From NCBI RefSeq assembly GCF_963678975.1, contig NC_089280.1:2839260-2903259 (forward strand): 64,000 nucleotides of DNA. Reading direction: 5' to 3'. Below the pieces are notes generated by a model. That model saw only the letters and a program-made list of their open reading frames with translations. It had not been told where the DNA came from and ran no database searches. The first letter of the stretch is position 1. Every line of letters starts with the position of its first letter. Positions 58,913 to 64,000 of the stretch are shown piece by piece. Origin of the DNA: Dysidea avara. Its lineage: Eukaryota > Porifera > Demospongiae > Dictyoceratida > Dysideidae. The position numbers and the translations under genes are program-made.

Positions 58913-59314
58913 GTGGTAGAGAATGCCACAATCAAGATATTGTGGGACTTTGGAATGACCACCGTGTCCCGGGTTGTGAGCAATCGCCCAGATATTGTTG
59001 TTTTTATGAAGGAGGCTCCGGAGAAGATTTTGCTTGTGGAAGTGTCATGTCCGGCTGACATTAATGTTCTTGACAAAGAGAATGAGAAGGTAACCAAGTA
59101 CCAGCGGTTAGCAGGGGAGATGTCAAGGACTTATTGTCGGCCGGTAGTGGTTGTTCCAGTTGTTTTTGGAGCCTCTGGAATAGTTTCAAAGAATCAGAAG
59201 AGCCATCTGAAGAAGATTCCAGCCTATAATGAAGTAGTTTTTGCCACCTTGCAGAAGGCAGCCATTCTTGGAACAGTTGACGTTCTTAGGAATGTTAATT
59301 TGTGTATGATGTAG
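58913..59314 (+). CDS. 3' fragment of R4/Dong-like LINE: restriction-like endonuclease domain (2)
   Basis: Same domain as the preceding fragment with about half of the residues identical: ATIKILWDFGM, SNRPDIVVFMKE, LLVEVSCPADINVLDKENEK, VVFGASGIV. The 3' UTR is homologous to that of copy 1 (CTGTACAATG..GTACATGTAGAATT) and again runs into (TAG)n. 5'-truncated, no RT. The level of divergence shows that it is not a recent tandem duplication of copy 1 but an independent insertion. Confidence 0.7.
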   Translation: MVENATIKILWDFGMTTVSRVVSNRPDIVVFMKEAPEKILLVEVSCPADINVLDKENEKVTKYQRLAGEMSRTYCRPVVVVPVVFGASGIVSKNQKSHLKKIPAYNEVVFATLQKAAILGTVDVLRNVNLCMM

Positions 59315-59387
59315 CTTAGGCTTTGGCTTGTTACATCATTACTATTGTCTGTACAATGTGTTGTACATGTAGAATTTCATTAAATCC

Positions 59388-59434
<47 letters not shown>
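59388..59434. repeat. (TAG)n microsatellite, 47 bp
   Basis: Trinucleotide run between the second endonuclease fragment and the RT ORF. In the frame of the RT ORF it reads as valines. Confidence 0.95.
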
Positions 59435-59498
59435 TGAGGCTTCTGCCCAGGGGTTACTAGCCCCTAGTCTCCCTAGAGTTACCATCAACAAACCAGTT

Positions 59499-61754
59499 TT
59501 GGATCTTGTCACCAGTGTAAATGACTCTCTTGAAAAAGTTTTGGAATATTTTGATCCATCATTGCAACAGTGTGTGCATCTTCTATATGCTGCTGCTGCC
59601 ACTGTGAATACACTGTTATCGGGATCCCCAGCTCGACAATCACACAATTCATGGAAGTCACGTTTGGAGAACACTATATCAATTTTAAGAGGAGATTTGT
59701 CTCGTTTGGTGGCTGGAGGTTTCCCTCCTAGTGGTAGTAAGAAATTTATGCATAAGTTAAGACAATTACATTCTAAACATTGTATAACGTCATTGTCAGA
59801 TTTTTCTGTAGTAATTGAAACTCTTAAACAGAAAATTTCAAGTTATGCAGCCAGGTTAAGGAAGTATAAGTCAAGATTATTGAGACACTGGCAAAACAAA
59901 TTGTTTCGCCAGAATGAAAAGAGATTTTATTCTGAGTTGTTGAGGGGTAGGGATGAAGTTCACCCATCCCCTGATTTGGCTGCCTTGGAATCTTTCTGGA
60001 AAAACATTTTTGAGAATCCAGCAAAAGCAAACTTGGATACCTCTTGGCTCAGTGACCTCGAGGGCAAGATTGCAGATAAGTCATTTATTGTGGAGCAGTC
60101 TGTCATTGATGAGGCTTGTTTTAATGGTTGTGTGTCTAGGTTACGCAACTGGGCTGCTCCAGGTCCTGATGGCGTTCAGGGCTTTTGGATTAAACGATTC
60201 ACAGCTTTGAGGTCAGTGATTGTCTCCCATTTTAACAACATGTTGAAGGATGGGTCTCTTATACCATCATGGTTTCCGAAGGGCAAAACTATTTTAATTC
60301 CCAAAGCTTCTGATACAGAACAGCCAAAGAATTTTCGGCCAATAACCTGTCTGAACATTTTGTACAAGCTGTGGACAGGATGTATTAGTGAAGTAGTGCT
60401 AAGGCGCTGTGTTGTTAATAATGTTTTACATCCAGCACAGAAGGGGTGTGCTAGAGGAGAGCTTGGATGCACAGATCATTTGTTGTTGAATAGTCATATT
60501 TGGAAGCAGGTCAAGTCTAAGAATCGATCACTTTCTGTTGCATGGCTTGACTATAAAAAGGCCTATGATTCTGTACCCCATAACTGGATTGTTTGTTGTT
60601 CAAAATTATTTCGATTTGACACCACCATAGTACAGTGTATTGAACAATTGCTCTCATTATGGAGTACTACTTTGTACCTTCGGATGCCTACTTGTGACCC
60701 AGTGATGCTGGCAGCAGTCTCTATTAAGCGCGGTATTTTCCAGGGAGACACACTTAGTCCTCTACTGTTTTGTCTTACTCTTACACCATTGAGTATGCTG
60801 TTGGATTCCTTGAGTGGGTATCAGGCCACCACTACGAGAAAAGTAAATCATTTGTTGTATATGGATGACATTAAATTGTTTGCAAAATCGGATATCCAGC
60901 TTGAAAGGCTACTTCACACTGTTTATATGTTTTCCAATGATGTTTGTCTCACCTTTGGGCTTGACAAGTGTGCAAAGTCCTCTATAGTGAGGGGAAAGGT
61001 GGTTTCATCTGATGATGTTCCCCTATCAGACGCTTGCTCTATACGTGTATTGGGTGTTGGTGAGTCATACAAGTACCTGGGTTTTTATGAATCTGATGGA
61101 CTAGATTGTGTCAAGAGTAAGGAGATGCTTACTGATTTATATAACCATCGATTGAAGCTAGTATGGAGCTCATTGCTCAGTGGACCTCGTAAGACAAGAG
61201 CTACAAACTCATTTTGTGTTCCACTCTTGTCCTTTGGCTTTGGAATTGTTCCCTGGAACAAGAAAGAGATCCAGCAATTTGATGTTAGCACAAGGAGGAT
61301 CCTATCAGCCACTAACAATCATCATCCTCGTAGTGCTATTGAGCGTATTTATTTGCCTCGATCTACTGGAGGTGTTGGGTTGGTGAACATTGAGAACTTG
61401 TATAACAGAAAGTTAGTCTCACTTGCTCATCATCTCCCTGTTTCTTCTGACCCTCTGGTCTTATTGTGCTGTGAGATTGACAGTGATTTGCCAAGGCGGA
61501 GTTCTGTGTTGTTCAGGGCCAGGGAATACTGTGCATCTCTATCTGTTACATCAGACTTCCAACATAGAGGCCTCTTATATCTCCTATGTCATCAGACAAT
61601 GAAGAGTAGGTTGATGATGAAATTGTATAAGAAGAAGAAAACAACAACCGACGATGCAAGGAATTTACACCCTTGGCCAAGCATAGGTGTAAAAGGGTCA
61701 TTAAGAAGCAGATGTGATATGGACAATCTTAACTTCAAATCTTCTACATTGTAG
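59499..61754 (+). CDS. R4/Dong-like LINE reverse transcriptase ORF (751 codons, endonuclease missing)
   Basis: Open reading frame without an authentic start: the frame stays open leftwards through the (GTA)n tract to 59373, and the listed start is a TTG. Landmarks from 59499: WAAPGPDGVQGFW 218-230; NFRPITCLNILYKLW 278-292; motif A AWLDYKKAYDSVPH 348-361 (Asp351); motif B GIFQGDTLSPLLF 412-424; motif C YMDDIKLF 454-461; FGLDKCAKS 486-494; thumb to about 650. QGDTLSPLLF with YMDDIKLF is typical of the R4/Dong/NeSL side of non-LTR RTs, whose endonuclease should lie C-terminal. Here the ORF ends in an unrelated lysine/threonine-rich stretch and a stop, so the endonuclease and its 3' end are lost. 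Copies itself by target-primed reverse transcription in intact relatives. Confidence 0.88.
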   Translation: MDLVTSVNDSLEKVLEYFDPSLQQCVHLLYAAAATVNTLLSGSPARQSHNSWKSRLENTISILRGDLSRLVAGGFPPSGSKKFMHKLRQLHSKHCITSLSDFSVVIETLKQKISSYAARLRKYKSRLLRHWQNKLFRQNEKRFYSELLRGRDEVHPSPDLAALESFWKNIFENPAKANLDTSWLSDLEGKIADKSFIVEQSVIDEACFNGCVSRLRNWAAPGPDGVQGFWIKRFTALRSVIVSHFNNMLKDGSLIPSWFPKGKTILIPKASDTEQPKNFRPITCLNILYKLWTGCISEVVLRRCVVNNVLHPAQKGCARGELGCTDHLLLNSHIWKQVKSKNRSLSVAWLDYKKAYDSVPHNWIVCCSKLFRFDTTIVQCIEQLLSLWSTTLYLRMPTCDPVMLAAVSIKRGIFQGDTLSPLLFCLTLTPLSMLLDSLSGYQATTTRKVNHLLYMDDIKLFAKSDIQLERLLHTVYMFSNDVCLTFGLDKCAKSSIVRGKVVSSDDVPLSDACSIRVLGVGESYKYLGFYESDGLDCVKSKEMLTDLYNHRLKLVWSSLLSGPRKTRATNSFCVPLLSFGFGIVPWNKKEIQQFDVSTRRILSATNNHHPRSAIERIYLPRSTGGVGLVNIENLYNRKLVSLAHHLPVSSDPLVLLCCEIDSDLPRRSSVLFRAREYCASLSVTSDFQHRGLLYLLCHQTMKSRLMMKLYKKKKTTTDDARNLHPWPSIGVKGSLRSRCDMDNLNFKSSTL

Positions 61755-62334
61755 AAACTGATTAACTTGCATTTACTAAATCAACCCATTTATTGCATAT
61801 TATAATTGAAGTGGGATAACACTTAAGCACCATCTAGTTGTTGCTCAAAGCAACACAGACAATTCCAATTTAGAACAGTTTCAGTTTTGGCAACCTTTGT
61901 TCAGCTTGAAAAGTGTCTAATAGCTATGATAATTCTGTGTAGTTAAGAACTTGCCAATTAATTTTGGTCGCAAAAACTTCCAACTTTTCATTGCATAAAA
62001 GTGATAAAGATGCCAGTTTCTAGTTTCCCATAATTACCATCTCAAAGTTGGCATTTATGAGCAGTTCAAAAGTTGCCAAAACTGAAAGTTTCCAAAATTG
62101 GCAACTATTAATGGTGCTCCAAAGCTACCAAATCTGACAGTAATTGTATTTTTACTTATAAAGGATGATAAACTCATTGATTGTGGGATTTAGTTTGCCA
62201 AAAGTTACCAGAAGTGGCAACTTTTTAATGCTGAGATATTAGTAAGCAGTTCAAAAGTTGCCAAGTTTGGCAACTTTTGAACTGCTCACTAATTAAAAAG
62301 TTTCCACTTCTGGTAACTTTTGATCGCCGCTACT
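61755..62334. other. Spacer with GTTGCCAAA/TTTGGCAAC inverted motifs
   Basis: No gene. Many short inverted motifs of the type AAAAGTTGCCAA and TTGGCAACTTTT. 62157-62322 duplicates, in direct orientation, the core of the large palindrome (62663-62829), beginning TATAAAGGATGATAAA. Confidence 0.6.
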
Positions 62335-62444
62335 AGTGATCGCCGCTACTCGAACGTATGAACAATGGGGCTGATCGACAACGTCTATTAAGTAGCTATG
62401 CCCTCAGTATAACTGTGTTACACCACGTTTAATGTATATCTTAC

Positions 62445-62498
62445 CTCATTAGGTTTCCTCTTGTATTTCCTCTGACCAGGCACTCGAGATTCCGCCAT
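62445..62498 (-). CDS. Duplicated first exon, left palindrome arm
   Basis: Exact reverse-complement copy (54 of 54 bases) of the exon at 63039-63092: ATG, 18 codons (MAESRVPGQRKYKRKPNE), then a GTAAGA donor. Points away from the palindrome centre, into the LINE-rich region. No downstream exon seen, so it is probably a non-functional copy. Confidence 0.4.
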
Positions 62499-63038
62499 TG
62501 TGGGAGTGTAAGGTCACTGGCACGCTCTAATGGTCCGCAGGTATGTTACAGATCCAATTTTGGAAACTAATAGACTGTTCAGAAATTACCAAAAGTGGCA
62601 ATATCCGGCAACCAAAAGTAGCCTTTTTCGGCAACTTTTGACGGCTCAAAAAGTTTGGGCAGTGTATAAAGGATGATAAATTCATTGATTGTGGTATTTA
62701 GTTTGCCAAAAGTTACCAGAAGTGGCAACTTTTTAATGCTGAGATATTAGTAAGCAGTTCAAAAGTTGCCAAGTTTGGCAACTTTTGAACTGCTCACTAA
62801 TTAAAAAGTTGCCACTTCTGGTAACTTTTGGCAAACTAAATCCCACAATCAATGAATTTATCATCCTTTATACACTGCCCAAACTTTTTGAGCCGTCAAA
62901 AGTTGCCGAAAAAGGCTACTTTTGGTTGCCGGATATTGCCACTTTTGGTAATTTCTGAACAGTCTATTAGTTTCCAAAATTGGATCTGTAACATACCTGC
63001 GGACCATTAGAGCGTGCCAGTGACCTTACACTCCCACA

Positions 63039-63092
63039 ATGGCGGAATCTCGAGTGCCTGGTCAGAGGAAATACAAGAGGAAACCTAATGAG
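63039..63092 (+). CDS. First exon of an unknown gene, right palindrome arm
   Basis: MAESRVPGQRKYKRKPNE followed by GTAAGA. Basic, lysine/arginine-rich N-terminus. A plausible acceptor (TTTATGTTTCAG) before 63633 would add only ILRQR and a stop at 63648-63650, giving a 23-residue product; real downstream exons may lie beyond the window. The upstream sequence is the palindrome itself, so its promoter is duplicated too. Confidence 0.45.
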
Positions 63093-63202
63093 GTAAGATA
63101 TACATTAAACGTGGTGTAACACAGTTATACTGAGGGCATAGCTACTTAATAGACGTTGTCGATCGGCCCCATTGTTCATACGTTCGAGTAGCGGCGATCA
63201 CT

Positions 63203-63684
63203 TTTACAAAATCTATAGAGGAATGAATATTTCGGCTCTTTCCGCTTGTGACTACACGAAAACGATCAACTCTAGTTAATCTGAATATTTGGCATCCTCC
63301 ATTTATAAGAGACTTAGCTAAGCTTAATAGCGGCTAGTTCTTTATAATTAATTACTAATGCAGACTCTGCACAGCTGGTTTGCCTAGGATGTAAAATCAA
63401 CAATAGTGCAGTTCATGTTACAATCAATAAGACTATGTATGCTACAATTACTAATTGTGAACAAAAAGTTACAGTATGTATGTGTTACATAAAAAAAGTT
63501 AGCTAAAGTGCATATGTTACAATTACTAATTAGCTATTTAATTTTGTCGATGTCACTCAATTGTTACTAGCTTCCGTTCCTGAACATTCATAGAGACACT
63601 AAGGCCACCTCATTGTTCATTTTATGTTTCAGATCCTCCGCCAACGCTAATCATCGGATAGGCAGGTTATTCACTCTTCACTCT
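63203..63684. other. Region downstream of the palindrome
   Basis: AT-rich, no gene beyond the possible short second exon at 63633-63650. Nothing else recognised. Confidence 0.4.
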
Positions 63685-64000
63685 TCTTGAAGGGTATCCT
63701 TATTATTACTATTATTATTATTATTGTTAATTAGCAAAGCCCACTAGGGGCAACACGCTAATGAGCATTACAATCACATATATCACAGCAGTCTTAAATG
63801 TTTTGTGTCAATGTCAGGGATTTGTAGGGAGTTCCATTGAATAATTGTTCGAGGGGGGAAGGAGTATTTGTACACATCAACTCTTGTTTGCAATTGAGTT
63901 AACTTGAGAAGATTTTGGGCACGGGTGTAGGACACTGGGGTTGGTGATGGTAAGCAATGATCAGGTATTACTAGTAAGTTCTTGACAATCTTGAAAAGTA
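63685..64000 (-). mobile_element. 3' end of a CR1/Jockey-type LINE, runs off the window
   Basis: Minus reading LTQLQTRVDVYKYSFPPRTI followed by IQWNSL is the conserved C-terminal motif of CR1/Jockey-like ORF2, then a stop. The element ends in a (TAA)n-type tail (63705-63726). Differs in sequence from the LINE at 51860-53191, so a second family member. Confidence 0.8.

Larger units (their letters stand above)
62335..63202. repeat. 868-bp near-perfect palindrome
   Basis: Left arm from AGTGATCGCCGCTACTCG; right arm ends with the complement. Centre near 62773 inside AAAGTTGCCAAGTTTGGCAA. Within the sampled parts the arms differ by only an occasional base and a few indels. The inner 210 bp (62663-62872) is itself a palindromic MITE-like sequence starting TATAAAGGATGATAAA. 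The outer arms contain unique host-like sequence including a short coding exon in each. Confidence 0.92.

Overview
The window is metazoan nuclear DNA: AT-rich, with split genes using GT-AG introns and a heavy load of retrotransposon and MITE-like DNA. A tandem cluster of GABA-B-like class C receptors, short introns, R4/Dong-type LINEs and many palindromic non-autonomous elements point to an early-branching animal. A sponge is my favoured guess, but this is inference and no marker gene settles it.

Region 1 (1-25.8 kb, minus strand) is a head-to-tail array of four GABA-B-like receptor genes, A to D. A runs off the left edge. B, C and D are each complete with 15 exons and 927, 925 and 925 codons. 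All exon phases agree and nearly all exon lengths are identical. Each protein has a signal peptide, a periplasmic-binding/Venus-flytrap ectodomain, seven membrane segments and a serine/arginine-rich tail. Spacers of about 2 kb hold a pogo-like MITE, a hAT-like MITE with 8-bp target duplication, and palindromic MITEs. Intron growth in C and D comes from further insertions.

Region 2 (25.8-33.3 kb) holds a long spacer with no gene seen, then a plus-strand gene for a secreted coiled-coil protein with three cysteine-rich repeats. That gene carries several frame breaks and looks like a pseudogene.

Region 3 (33.3-44.7 kb) contains a minus-strand short-chain dehydrogenase gene, assembled here from seven exons spread over 8.7 kb. 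Its large introns contain a reverse-transcriptase relic, a minisatellite, a palindromic MITE and a Ty3/gypsy relic. Two extra exon-like copies suggest partial duplication. A possible plus-strand first exon lies 226 bp upstream in divergent orientation.

Region 4 (44.7-64 kb) is dominated by mobile DNA. There are two large foldback elements with target duplications (44.8-46.6 and 48.9-50.4 kb), the first with convergent ORFs in its two arms. A decayed LINE, MITEs, tRNA-like sequences and a nested MITE follow. Next is an array of R4/Dong-like LINE pieces separated by (TAG)n microsatellites, then an 868-bp almost perfect palindrome that duplicates a 54-bp coding first exon, and a LINE 3' end at the right edge.

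No database search was possible. Family names rest on motifs recognised by eye, and exon borders on splice consensus, frame and agreement between paralogs.
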